64,000 bases of DNA from Laguncularia racemosa (lineage: Eukaryota > Streptophyta > Magnoliopsida > Myrtales > Combretaceae): positions 7,688,001 to 7,752,000 of the forward strand of contig JBBMOL010000016.1 in NCBI GenBank assembly GCA_037954665.1. Reading direction: 5' to 3'. The stretch's first letter is position 1. Each line of letters begins with the position of its first letter. Made by a program: the position numbers and the translations under genes. Below are positions 24,127 to 36,787 of the stretch, piece by piece. The notes below the pieces were generated by a model. It saw only the letters and a program-made list of their open reading frames with translations. It had not been told where the DNA came from and made no database searches.

Positions 24127-25085
24127 TTGAGAGTTTGATTCTAGATCATCCTTGAGCTATACAAGCCCTCTTATGAGATGATACACTTGGATATTAGAGG
24201 AATATACCTAGGCTAAATCTAAATATTGTATCAACTCTTTCCTATAGAGTTGGGGAGTAGTGGTTGAAAAATGAAAAATGTATTAATGGAATGGCTAAGG
24301 TCCAGTAATCCAAGTTGCATCAATATTGTTTTTTTGGGATGGAACACGTTTGAATTTTTCTTTTTTTTTTTTTTAGTTGTGAAATATGTAATTGAAAAAA
24401 AAACAAAAAAAAAAAAACAAGAAAAGGTGCTCATGTAATGATATGGACAATGAATAAAACCAAAGAAACTTGTGCTTTCCAGGATTCTGGAGTAATGCCA
24501 GGTCTATATGCTATTTGTCCATTAGGGAAATAGATTTCACAGTAAAAATAAAGTATTAACTTTTTCCAACTTTTACATCGTGAACAACAAAATAATAGGA
24601 GCAAAGTGATCTGCATAACATTACAATTCTTTAAGGAAAAACTATTAGTAGAGTAGTATATTTTTACGGTTTATGGTGTTTGGATTAGTATCTAATACAT
24701 CCAAGAATTATGCATATTTTAAAGATCGAAATGATAAAAGTAATTCTCAGGATATAGAATAAGAGGATCATTTTTATAATTAGCTTTATACTTTGAAGTT
24801 GGTTTGATATAGTATGAGATGAGCTCAATCATAAATTATTACACACATATCTATATTGGGTTTCTCACATGTTTATTTTAGGATTTTTTTTTTCATTTTA
24901 AAATTACAAGAACAACCATTTGTGTTTGCTTATCTTAACCAAATAATAATAATAAAAGGTTAATGTTGGAAATTCATCTTTTATTTGATTGCAATTATCT
25001 ATAATAATAAATGAATGGATAGTTAGAACCTAAACAATTAGGATACCGTTTTTTGAACACCCTTGGTGCATATGCTCTGCATATA
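24127..25085. repeat. GH3 3' flank, first tandem unit
   Basis: Non-coding DNA after the GH3 stop, including the 3'-UTR, with AATAAA near 24,454 as a possible polyadenylation signal. Much of it recurs at 25,923-26,640 after the pseudogene, as part of a tandem duplication that began inside exon 3. Confidence 0.7.
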
Positions 25086-25130
25086 TATATATGAAACCTA
25101 GACATAGTAAAACGAAACCTAGACCTAGAC

Positions 25131-25922
25131 ATAGTAGGAGAGGAGTATGAGGTCGTTATCACCAATTTTGCAGGTAACAATTCTAAAATTCTTGCTTATG
25201 ATTTGAACCACAACTAACTTTATACCTAATTTTTATGAATAGCTCCTTTCATATTCTGCTCGTTGTTTTATAAATGATACTCCTTAGACCATTCCTAACT
25301 TCCAATACTATAATGGATTTTAGATCTTTTATGTCATTTATTTGTGCTATTTAGTTCTATAAAATGTTTTAATCTTCCCTGTAGGACTTTATCGATATCA
25401 GTTGGGAGTGGTGAAAATCGTGGGCTTCCACAACTCCACCCTTGAGCTCCAATTTATCCGTAGGAAAGACCTTCTACTCAACATCAATATCGACAAGAAC
25501 ACGTAGAAAGACTTAGAACTTGCTATTGAAACTGCAAACAAGTTGTTGGCCGAAGAGAAACTGGAAGTTATCGACTTCACCAGCCATGCGAACGTATCAA
25601 AGGAACCAGGACACTATATGATATTTTAAAATCTAAATGGAGAAGAAGCGAGCAATGAAGTCATGAAAGAATGTAGTAATTGCAAACACCGGTTCATTAT
25701 CGCTGCGGGATATGTGGGCGCTCGCAAAACCAACTATATAGGGCCACTTGAACTCCGAATTCTTAGGAGAGGGGCCTTTCAAAAGGTTCTAAATCATTAT
25801 TTAGGATTAGGTTCTACTGTTAGCCAGTTCAAAATTCCAAGATGTGTTGGAGTGATGAATAAGAGCTCTTGTAGATCTGACATGATAATAGTGTCGAGTG
25901 TTACTTTAGTACAGCTTTCTAA
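25131..25922 (+). pseudogene. Partial tandem GH3 pseudogene
   Basis: Copies the end of GH3 exon 3 (25,131-25,171), intron 3 and exon 4 (from about 25,385) of the upstream gene, about 1.79 kb downstream. It lacks exons 1, 2 and most of exon 3. Lesions include a 3-base loss in the YRYRLGDVV motif, an in-frame TAG near 25,503, a TAA near 25,627 and a small deletion near 25,863. No promoter is visible. It cannot make a GH3 enzyme. Confidence 0.92.
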
Positions 25923-26640
25923 ATCAAAGTTTACCTCTAGATCATCCTTGTACTATATATAAGCTCTCTTATGAGATGATACACATGAATACTAGACAAA
26001 GGTACCTAGGCATAATCTAGACATTAGGACCAACACTCTTTCCTATAGAGTTGGAGAATAGTGGTTGAAAAGGTATTTATGTAATGATGGACAATAAATA
26101 AAACCAAATCAACTTGTTCTATATGCTATCTGTGCATTAGGGAAAATGATTTCACAATAATAATAAAGTATTAACTTTTCCAACATTTACATCTTGAACA
26201 ACAAAATAAGTGGAGTAGAGTGATCTATGTAAAACTATAGTTCTTTATGGAAAGAATATTAGTCGAGTGTATATTTAGGGTTTATAGTGTTTAATTAGTA
26301 TCTAATACATCCAAGAACTATGAATATTTAAAGAATAAAATGATAAATTTAATTCATTGGATTTATAATAAGAGGATTTTTTTTTTTAATAATTAGCTTT
26401 ATACTTTGAAGTTGGTTTTACATAGTATAAGATTTTCTCCAATTATAGGTTAATACACACACATCTGTTTTACCCTGTGTATTTACTTATCTTAATAAAA
26501 AATAATAATAAAAGGATAATATTGGAAATTCATCTTTTACTTGATGACAATTATCTATAATAATAAATGAGGTGGGTATTTATAACTTGCCATTAAGATA
26601 CTTAGCTAATTTCCATTTTTTGAACACCCTTAATGCTTAT
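25923..26640. repeat. GH3 3' flank, second tandem unit
   Basis: Matches 24,127-25,085, ending in the shared TTTTTTGAACACCCTT (near 25,050 and 26,615). No gene seen. Confidence 0.75.
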
Positions 26641-26756
26641 GCACTGTGTGCTAGCATTAGCTATCCATTTATTTCATTATAGTAACAATTTATTATCACC
26701 TTATTCCTTATAGAATAGCTATTACAATATTAGTTACATTTTGTACCCATAAAGTT

Positions 26757-27344
26757 GGGGTGTTCATGGCTTAACTCAAACCTTTAATGAACTGAACCTC
26801 CTTTAATGGTTTAAGATTTTGAACTGAACCACTTAATATATGGTTTGGTTCAGTTTGAACTACATTTATAATTCCTTATTTTAGTTGATAATGTTAATAA
26901 TTATAGGATATTTCAACCAAACATTAATATTCAAATTAAGGAACATTGTATGAGAATGTGAGCCATATAACATTATATTACAGTGACATTACATTATAGG
27001 TGATAGTGAAGGCACATTAGCTTACTTAAGAGATAAGAGATAGAGGTGAAGGAAAATAAGTGAATTGTAGGGATTCAGAGTGGAATTAGAATTGACAAAA
27101 AGAAGAAGAAGAAAGAAATGGTAAATATATTAGTATGGTTTAAAACTAAAAAAATGTTCCTTACTTTTTACTTTAGTAAGAAACAGTTTAGTTTGGGTTT
27201 AAGTAGTTTGGTTTGGTTTGGTTTAATCCCCAAACCAAATTGTGAACAATTTGGACTATATCTAAATCGAATCGTGAATCAAATCAAAATATGAAAGAAC
27301 TGCATTTTGTGATTCGATGTATTTTGGTTTAGTGAATAGCCCTA
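26757..27344. mobile_element. Small TIR element, hAT-like MITE
   Basis: About 590 bp with inverted ends GGGGTGTTCATGG and, on the other strand, AGGGCTATTCACT, and internal GGTTTGGTTTGG / CCAAACC sequences. It has no coding capacity. The flanks CATAAAGT and CATAGTAG could be a decayed 8-bp target duplication as in hAT elements, but the match is weak. Confidence 0.5.
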
Positions 27345-27424
27345 CATAGTAGCAATTCCATAAGGAATCTCTATTATAAAAAAATTTAAATAGTCATTAT
27401 TATTCAAACCTATGAATAACAATT

Positions 27425-28056
27425 TGTAGAGGGCTAAAATTGTTATATTAATATATTAGGCAATGCTTCTAAATCATTTAACTTGACTCATTGAGCTAGG
27501 TGATAGGGTTATGTGAGTCCAATCTATCTATTGAGATGACTTAGGGAAAATTAGTTTGGTAGACTTAGAATAGGGATTATTGGATTAATCTATCCTCATT
27601 TGTCTTTTCTTAGGTAGGCTTATGCACTCAAGAGAAAAACTATTGGTCTTAAGCCTAATGTCAACACCATCAAGATAACCTTGAAGTGAGTATATTCCAT
27701 TATATTCGTTGATCACTAAAAAGATTTGACAAATTTCATAAAGTCTAAGAGCCTATAAATACTCGGCTATTTCTTCTCATTTCACACAACTTAAAAAATT
27801 AGGGAAATAGCGTTCCACTATGAAATCTCGACTCTCAAGGATTAAACAAATTGTTTAGGAAAAAATGATCTCAATTGCTAAAGATGCAAGGTTAATGTCT
27901 AAGGTTCTCTTGAAATTGCTTGCTCCTTCTCCTTACTACTCTTTCCTAGTCATCCCATTGCATGCCATCTTCATATTACTTTTCCAAAGCCATGTGTCAC
28001 ACAAATACTTGCATAATATTAATGTGACCATTCTAGTTAGACCCCCCTCATTTGCA
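27425..28056 (+). mobile_element. LTR Y, solo copy 1
   Basis: 632 bp from TGTAGAGGGC to CCTCATTTGCA, flanked by CAATT (27,420-27,424 and 28,057-28,061). It shares its layout with 33,311-33,928 and with the split copy at 51,203-56,437, including CTATAAATACTC near 27,751, a TATA box with the expected position of an LTR promoter. Orientation follows that TATA box. The open frame at 27,865-28,089 has no motif and crosses the end of the LTR. Confidence 0.82.
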
Positions 28057-28061
28057 CAATT

Positions 28062-28330
28062 CAATGCTAGAGTTGGTTTTTCCCTCTAAATATCCTTATT
28101 AAAATCAAAATTCAATAAATAATAATTTATTACAATGCTATTTCATTTTTTAGTAGTAGTTATTATATTATAGTCTTTTTCCATAGAATGAAACCAAACC
28201 CAAACCTCATTAATGGTTAAAAACATTATCATTTTCTAGTTGCAATAATAAAACTAGTTCCAATGTGGGAACATTAGTTTTCAGAACAAAAAAAAGGATA
28301 TGATTTTTGTTTACCCTCATGCAAATAAAC
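28062..28330. other. Spacer between LTR Y and duplicated block
   Basis: AT-rich and without any gene or clear repeat. It may be distantly related to 33,934-34,050. Confidence 0.3.
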
Positions 28331-29600
28331 CTCTATATCAAAGTTGCTTAGCCAAGGACTAGTTCTTGGCTCTTTTTCTTTCTTTCTTTTTATTTTTTTA
28401 CTTTTAAAGTATACAATTGATAAAAAGGAAACCTATAAATATAATAAAAATTATTAAATAATTCTTTTGAAGGAACCATTAACAAAGTGGAGAGTTATTT
28501 AAAAAGAAGAGTTGAGATAATATCTTAAACAATCCCCTAAACTTTAGGGATATAACATCCTAAACATCTCATTGATAAAAATACTTTTAAGGATATAGAT
28601 ACTATTAACATTTTTTCATCAACAATCTTTGATATATGTATTAACACATGGAGAAGATGCATTATCATGAGCTTACAATTCTCGATGTAATTACTGCTGG
28701 CTTCGTGGGTCTCATTACTCTACTTTACACATTTCTATGCTGCTCCAAGGGTCCACGCTGTACGAACTTCTGGATCAATTCTTTTTTTCCTTTTTTTGTA
28801 ATGACATGCTAGTTGCAAGTACTTGAATTGTGCATAGACTAAATATTCATAATGCAACTTGATAACTAAGCTCGAGCATATGTCTATAATAAATCCACTT
28901 TAGGTTCACCAACTAGGGTTATAAATAAGTCAATCATATTTGTAAGACATTTAAGTTCAATATGATTTAAATTAGTTTGTATTTATATTTCAATTACTTG
29001 AATAATTTATAGGGTTGAGATTTAATTATATGATATTTGACTCAACAAATTCGCGAATTTAATTGAACTCAAATTAAACTTATATAAATCAAGTTTAAAT
29101 CGAATTTAAGCATTAACATTGTTTTTTGTTAGAAGAAAAATTACTTCTTCACTAAAACAAATATAAGCAAGCCAAACCAAGTTGATTTCAAGTTTATCTA
29201 AGTTATACTTCAAGTTTAAGCTTCCAATATTTAAATTAAACTATATTTTGAATTCAATACCCTTATTGTTTTCACTTGTCTCCTTTATACTTCTACTTCT
29301 TACTTCTCTATCATCTTAATTCTTTAGCCATGGGATTGAATATAGCACAAAAAAGAAATAGATAAAGGGGAGAAAAGTGTTAGTGGGTATTATTACATGC
29401 CACATGTGTATATATACAATGAGTAAGTACTGATGAAGTTCTAACATATGGCAATGATAATAGATAGTTTCTAAAAAAACTATTACTCAATTTGTTACAC
29501 ATCTAATGTTAATACTTACTCACTGCTTGTGTATACATGTATTGGGTAATGCCCATTAAATATTCTTTCACTAAAGAGCACAACTCTTGACTTAAGCTGT
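28330..29600. repeat. Local duplication, copy 1, first part
   Basis: Matches 34,050-35,170 in the same orientation, with shared landmarks such as CTGCTCCAAGGGTCCAC (28,740) against CTGTTCCAAGGGTCCAC (34,558). Non-coding. Confidence 0.85.
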
Positions 29601-31080
29601 CCATTTAGGGGCCCCACCTTAAAATAAAATAAATAAAAAGCACTTATTGTAATACACGTAACTTATCTTTTTTTCCTTTCTCAACAAAATTTGGTTTAAT
29701 AGGCCAAAAAGAAAAGAAATATATAAGCTTTTCATGTTGACTAGTAAGGTTTTATTGTTATAGTTGTTAAAATTACGACTTAACTGTATAATTTTATGAG
29801 TTTACACTTTAAGCGGCTTTTTATAGCCAAAATTGGTGTAAAATCGTATAGGTATATATTTTAAAGAGAATTGTGAGTTTAAGTATATGATTCTACAAGT
29901 TTTTTACTCTATCGAATCTACATGATTTTATCTAATTCTACCAAATTTATACCTTTCGGTTCTCAATAGAATCTCAATGTTGGTAACTTGTTGCTATAGT
30001 TGTTAGTTGTGTATGTATACAAAATTGATGGAGCATTGACATGTGACATGGATTACTTTGATGGGAAGTAGCGACCACCTTTTAGGACAAGTACTTGTTA
30101 GTTGTGTAAAGTGCCCTAAATATAATAATCATCCTTAATGATATAAATGGGGCATTTCAAGAACTCATGTTCAACTAAGTTACAGATAACTTCTAACTTT
30201 TGTTATGGTTCGAGTCTCCAATTTCTTGGACTGCAAACTATGTTATTTTTACTTAAGCAATGCTCATTTTAATTCTTTTTATAAATTCTCAAGGATATCT
30301 TGCCAATATAATATATCCTTCTATTTTGGGCTAGAGCTTGACTTATATATGTTATTGAAATTAGTGTTTACACATTATAATGTGGATGGGTATTATAACC
30401 AATAGCACTGTTAAACCTCTTAAACATGTAAGGAATTGAATAATAAGATAGGTTTTAGAGTAGATGTCAAATATCATAAGACGGGTTTTGAATCCAAATT
30501 TAAAGAATCTATTCGCACATAGTAAAGTTTGGGATATAATCCCATGCCTACCCTTTAACCTATATTAAAGCTATAACTTGTATGCATAAATTCCAAAAAT
30601 TTTAGCATCTTTTCACTTTCTCATCATACAGGGTAGTCGGTACTCAATATGGAAAATATCATTGATAAATACAATTAACCTTCAACAATAAATTCCAACA
30701 AACTCCATCTAATAATCAAACAATTATTGTAGCTCAATGCCTTACAAGACAATTAAGTTGTCTTGCATATCCAATTTAAGTTGGTATATTTAAATTGCTG
30801 ATATTTTGTTTGCTTTTTTATTTCAGTTTTACAAGCATTGGCTTTTGCTTTAATTATCTTTGCAAAATTATATTGGTTTGAATACTATGATATTAGGCTA
30901 AATGACTATAATACTTAAATTCTAAAAATTAACAAGTCGTACAAAATAGTATAGAATTTGTAGATATGACATGGTATGGATTTCAAGTTGGCCCCATGAG
31001 ATTATTGCATTGATTCATGTTCAAGTTATCTTTATTATGTATGTAAACATTTTGTAAGGTATGATTTCTTATACTGTATA
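29600..31080. other. Unannotated stretch absent from duplicate
   Basis: About 1.5 kb between two blocks that are adjacent in the second copy (near 35,170-35,225). No gene or clear insertion boundary is seen. It is either an unrecognised insertion here or a deletion in the other copy. Confidence 0.4.
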
Positions 31081-31171
31081 TTATGAAAAGTCATTCAAGT
31101 AAAGTAATAATTCCAACTTTTATAATCTTTTATCTTTATAAAATCCCTAGGGGGTTAAAACGCATAATAGA

Positions 31172-32596
31172 TTATAGGTATTATAAAATACTTATTATTT
31201 ATAATATTTACAATAGATTTTTGTTTAATTTTCTTATATTTTAGATGGATATTAAACTTAATTAGCTTGTATTTTGATTGTAGGCCCTAAAAAGAAACTT
31301 TGGACAAAAAGAAACAAATTTGTAGAAATTTTATGTGAATTAGAATTAAAATGAACAAGTTACGAAAGTGGAATGGTCGACACACCCACCAACATGCTTG
31401 TGTCGAAGACTGTGATAAGCTTATAAAGAAAGACAAGTTGCAGGACTAAGTACATGATCGTGCTTGAGGCCATACAGAAGTACATGGTCTTTGCTACTAC
31501 CATGTCAAAGCAAAATTGCAATTTTTTTAGAAAATTTATCGCTAAGGGTTACATAGGAATTTATATGGCCCTATTTAAGGCCATGTCGCATGCAAATACC
31601 ATTTTTCTATTTAATTACGATTGTTGAAAATTACTTTCCTAGTTAATAAACAACATTGAAGATGCGATTTCCTACCTGTTGAAGATAACTTTCCTATTTT
31701 ATGAAAATTCAACTTTCCATTATATGAAGATATGACTTTCCTTTTCAAGATACATTAGATCATTATAAAAGGAGTAGAGTCCAAGCTATAGAGAGAAGTT
31801 TTAGATTGGCAATAGTGTAGTTATAGATTTTACTGTTATTTCTATTTTATTGATGTTTTTCTTTATGTATTATTTTTATACTTTTACTTTTAATTTCATT
31901 ATAATGCTAACTTAATTCTCTTTTGTACTTAAATATGATGAACCTTAGAATAAACATGTGATTTTCTAATTTATTATTTAATGAAATTATTGATATTCTT
32001 GTTATCCAATTATGTGTTTTTCATTGTTTTCAAATTAATATTGCTGGTGTATTAGTTTGAAGTCTAATTTCTTATATAAAGATCGAGAAATTCTATGTTT
32101 GAATAGATCTATCATAATTAGAAGGAGTTGCATGCAATCCTAAAGATATGACGATGTAAATATTTTGAATTAGGGTCAAAACTAATAGTGGAATTTATAA
32201 ATCGAAGGTAATGCGATTCTAGAAGTTTTAATTATGAAGAGATTCTAATTAATCAACATAGAATTAGGAATTAGTAGACTCGAGAGAGCTATTAGTTTAA
32301 TATAGGATTTCCCACAATACAAGAATATGACAATGGAATTGAATAACAATTAGTTAGTTATATTAATAATTCTAGGGGGATTCAATATCTAGTTATGTTT
32401 GTAATGATTATTTTTTTCTTAAAATTTATTTGTTGCTTACTTCATTTGATTTTTGCAATTAGATAATAGGAGAAAAATGTAATTATTAGTAATCATAGTC
32501 TTGTGGGATTGACACTCAATATTATCATCCATTATACTATAAAATCGATAAATACACTTGCCTATAAGTCTAAGATAGTAGGATATGTTGATATCA
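31172..32596. mobile_element. Solo LTR, absent from duplicate
   Basis: 1,425 bp flanked by ATAGA (31,167-31,171 and 32,597-32,601), ending in GATATCA. The left end is TTATAGG rather than TG, which I take as a mutation. The paralogous DNA near 35,290 lacks it. It resembles the LTR at 13,755-15,216 in TTATTTATAATATTTA near the start and ACACTTGCCTA near the end. No genes. Confidence 0.7.
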
Positions 32597-32601
32597 ATAG
32601 A

Positions 32602-33110
32602 ATACATAATATCAATAACTCAAAAGGATTAAAAACAAGCATTGGAAATGTGATGATATAAAAGCAATTGGATGTGATTCTATATAGTTCATTTAACTAA
32701 CACTACTAGTCATTAAACTTTATAAGTGGGTCAATAAATAAAGATGGAAATAACTAAGAGGACCAAGGGAAAGCAACTATACTTATACAGTGTGGATTAT
32801 AAAGAAGCATCCATTTATCCATCAAAGTTAGGCTCCCATCTTTGTTTTTATCACTGCATTTTGTGCAGGTCAATTGTAAGAAGAGAAATTCAATTGTGAA
32901 TATAGGGATGTTGGCTAATAAACTACCAAAACTTTCTAACATCACCTTATATAATAACTTATGGTTGACACCATTCATTTTAGTTTCCATGTACTTTTGA
33001 TTCATTTAAAAAACATTTCATGGGAGGAAGTCCAATGCATAAATTTGAGATAATCAAGCTAGTAACTAGTAAGTGTTAAGTGGTAAATGGTACCCATATT
33101 GATTAAGTGT
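32602..33110. repeat. Local duplication, copy 1, second part
   Basis: Matches 35,330-35,800 (for example AGCATTGGAAATGTGATGAT at 32,639 and 35,341). Non-coding. Short open frames on both strands have no motifs. Confidence 0.85.
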
Positions 33111-33310
33111 GATGTTGCACAATTGGTGCCATGCTTATATATCATAACTCCTAACAACGATAAAGTTCTCAACTATGTGAGCACTCCTAGTAGTTGTGAA
33201 ACTATTTTATAAGTAGATACATGCTAGTAATGGTCTAATTATTCAAAAGATATATTCATGTACACAAACCCCTTCGACCTTGATTGGAGAACTTTGGCTA
33301 GGGGACAAAA

Positions 33311-33928
33311 TGTAGAGGGTCAATGGCTTTAAGCCTAGTAATGACTTGCATTTGATTCTTTGAGCTAAGTGACATGGTCTAGAAAGTTAAGTCCATGGAA
33401 TTTGGGATGACTAAGGAAAATTTGACATGGTTAGCTTGTAGCAAGAACTATTAGATTAACTTGATCACTTGTAACCTTTTTTAAGGAAGCTCATGTACTT
33501 AGTGAGGCTCTTCATGGGCTTAGACTCAACAAGAGCTCATAGGAGGATCCATTAATAAAAGGACTCATCCTAATCGTTGATCGTCAATGCATTATAATGA
33601 ATGACATCTTTATCTAAGCTTTATAAATACTCAAAATCTCTCCTCATTTAGGGAGAGAAATTGAGACAAACACCATCGTGCTATTAAATTGCTTCTACAA
33701 ATGATTAAATAGAGCTTAGAGCAAAGAACTTGCTACCTCTCTTGAAGAATTGTAGGTTTGATGCTGTATCACAGATCCACCTGTCATTAGTGCATTTGAG
33801 CTCCCTAAAATTACTTGCTCCTCCTCCCCACCTTTTACTCTTAGTTAGCCTCCACATGTCATTGTACATCACTTGTATGAGGCTATGTATAGCACGAGAC
33901 GTACGTTGCACGCACATGACCACTATAA
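33311..33928 (+). mobile_element. LTR Y, solo copy 2
   Basis: Begins TGTAGAGGG and ends CACTATA, with CAAAA at 33,306-33,310 and 33,929-33,933. Carries TTTATAAATACTC near 33,620 as in the other Y copies. The right end is shorter than in copy 1, so the boundary is moderately sure. Confidence 0.7.
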
Positions 33929-34049
33929 CAAAATCCTTCCACTACAATAAGAAAGAAAATTTATATTATTTGACAAGCCTTAGTATGGGCACCTTAGTCA
34001 AGGGTGCTTGGTACAAATTCCCATGCTAGGAAACCTTATTTCATCGATA

Positions 34050-35800
34050 AAGGATAAGTCGCTTGAGTTGCTTAACATAAACCCTAATGTTAGAGTTACT
34101 TAGTCACGAATCGATTCTTGGTCTTTTTTATGTCTTGCTCTTAAAGTGTATAATTGATAAAAAAAAAAAAAAAAATTTGCTAAGTAACTCTCTTAAAGGA
34201 GCTTGTTAATAAAGTGGAGAGTTCCTTAAGAGGTAGAGTTAATGTGACATCTAAAGCAATCCATTAATAAAAATACTCTAGGATAGAGATACTTCATCAT
34301 TTCTCAATTAACAACCTTAGATACATACATTAGAACATGGAGAGGCCTTAAGAGGGAGAATTCACATGTCACCATAAATAACCCTTCAAGCAACTCATTG
34401 ATAAAAATACTTTAAGACATACATATTGATTAGACTTTTTAATCAACAATCATAGATATATGTAATAGCACATGGAGGATACTATCACATGCTTAAAATT
34501 CTTAGAGTAATTAGGGCTAGCTTTGTAAGTCTCATTACTCTATTTTGCACGTTTCTATGCTGTTCCAAGGGTCCACAATGAATGAACATGTAGATCAATA
34601 TTTTTTTTCCTTTTTTTTGTGACAACTTGTTGGTTTTAGGTACTTCATGAATTATGTATGGACTAATATTCACAATCCACCTTTTTTTGTGACAACTTGT
34701 TTGTTTTTTTTTTGCTTTTTGGTTAGAAGAAACTATGCTTCTTAACTAAATCAAATATAAGCAAGTTGAACTAAGTTAAATTCAAGCTTATCAAGTTGTA
34801 CCTCAAGTTCAAGCTTTCATTATTCAAATTAAACTAGATTTTGAACTCAATACCCTATCATTTTCTCTCATCTCATTATATACTTACTTCATACTTCTCA
34901 ATGATCTTAATTCTTTGGCTATGAGATTGAATATTGCATGGAAAAGAAATAGATAATGGGGAGAAAAGTGTCATTGGGTTTTACATGCCACATGTATATA
35001 TATGCAATAAGTATCAATAAAGTTCCAACACATGACAATGGTGACAAATAGTTTCTAAAAAAAACATCATTCATTTTGTCGCACATCTAATATTGATACT
35101 TATTCACCACTTACATATACATGTGGTGAGCAATATCCATTGAATCTTTTTTGACTATCCATTTAGCAAATAAAATTAAAAAAGAGCTTTTTTAAATAGT
35201 GACTTGATAGAACCTATCTTGAACTCATTCAAGTAAAGTAATAATTTCAACTTTTATCATCTTATCTTCATAAAATCCATAAGAGGTAGAAAAATTAGAT
35301 AGAAAGCGTGATATGGATAGCCCAAGAGGGGGTAAAAACCAGCATTGGAAATGTGATGATATAAAAGCAATTGGATGTGACTTTGCATAGTTCTTTTAAC
35401 TAAAAATACTGTTCATTCAACTTTATAAGTGGGTCAGTAATAAAGATGGAAGTAACTAAGAGGATTGAGGGAAAGTGACTACACTTATAAGGTGATTGTA
35501 AAGAAGCCATCCATTTATCTATCAAAGTTGGGGCTCTTCTCTTTGTTTTTATATCTAGATTCTGGCAAGTCAATTGTAAGAAGAGAAACTTGATTGCTAC
35601 TATAGGGTTATTGGCATATAGACCACTAGAACTTTCTAAGATCAGCTTGTATAACTACTTTAAGTAGACATTGTGCATTTTAGTTTCCATGTACTTTTGA
35701 TTCTTAAAAAACAAAAAGAAAAAGAAAAATGGGGTTTAGTCTAATGCATAAATTTGAGATAATTAAGCTAGTCAGTGGTACCCATATTAATTAAGTGTGA
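34050..35800. repeat. Local duplication, copy 2
   Basis: Partner of 28,330-29,600, 31,080-31,166 and 32,602-33,110, here nearly contiguous. Lacks the solo LTR and the 1.5-kb stretch present in copy 1. No gene. Confidence 0.82.
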
Positions 35801-36250
35801 CAATTCTTGCTAGTAGACAAGATTATGTGTTTATGTTTTATCGAATTCATATCAGTTCTCAAAACACATAAAATTGAATAGAAATCATAAATAATTAGTT
35901 TCTATTGAAATTGTATTTATTCTAATGTAATTTTTTCTTTCATATTATGTGTTATGTAAACTTCATATTTTGTCTCTATAATTGTGTTCAGTCATCTTAG
36001 GCTTGTCTTCTTGTTATCGTATCCTATTTATGTTCAGAATTGCTATATATATGGTGACATATAACCTATAATATATAGATATGTGTTTAATACTGATTTT
36101 AAAGTGAGTATAAGATCATACCTACTATCCTACTTTGTGACTACAACATTAGGAAATTGGAATTAGAATCTATCATGCATTATTAGATACCACTCTATAG
36201 TGGCATATAACCTATGATGTACAAATATGTGTTTAAGTTTAACTTGTTTA
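35800..36250. other. Unannotated stretch
   Basis: AT-rich. I see no gene or repeat boundary. Confidence 0.3.
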
Positions 36251-36740
36251 TATTTTTTCATGACAATTTATGTAAAAATTGTTTTCTTCTTCTAACTAAA
36301 ATGATACAAATAACTCGATTAACATTTGGACAAAATTGAAATTCACCTAGACTAATAAATGTAACCAATTAAGCTAAATATTATGAAAGTTGAGTTTAAC
36401 TAAATAAACTAATTGAATAACTCAAGTTCAAGCTCAATTCAACAATTACCGTGTTAAACCTATAATGTTTGTGAATAGGTTTGGCTCATTTATACCTCTA
36501 ATTGAAGTAAGGTCTAAGCAACACAAAAACCAATTATAGATAGCAGAAAAATAATGCTATGCCGTTTGATTTGAAAAATTCTAATATAAACCCCATGGTT
36601 TATATATCTAGTGAGAGTAAAGTAGTGGTACTTGCATCTTATTCTCATATATGTTGAATGAATCAAGTCTATATAAGAAAAAGGACCTTTTATTTATTAT
36701 CTTATCAATTGTACAAAAGTTTCAATATAAAATTTTCTTC
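36250..36740 (-). repeat. Inverted copy of duplicated block
   Basis: The reverse complement of this stretch matches about 2,350-2,800 and 19,690-20,100, for example the sequence around AACCCATGGTTTATAT (36,590) against its complement in copy A at about 2,462-2,480. It lies against the broken left edge of repeat X (36,788), so it may mark a rearrangement breakpoint. Confidence 0.75.
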
Positions 36741-36787
36741 ACAATATTAATAATAGTAGTAGTAATAGTAGTAACAACAACAATTTT

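Noticed and set aside
33705..34029. Overlapping open frames of 99 and 72 codons
   Set aside because: They cross the end of LTR Y copy 2 and have no domain or homologue in the duplicate copy.
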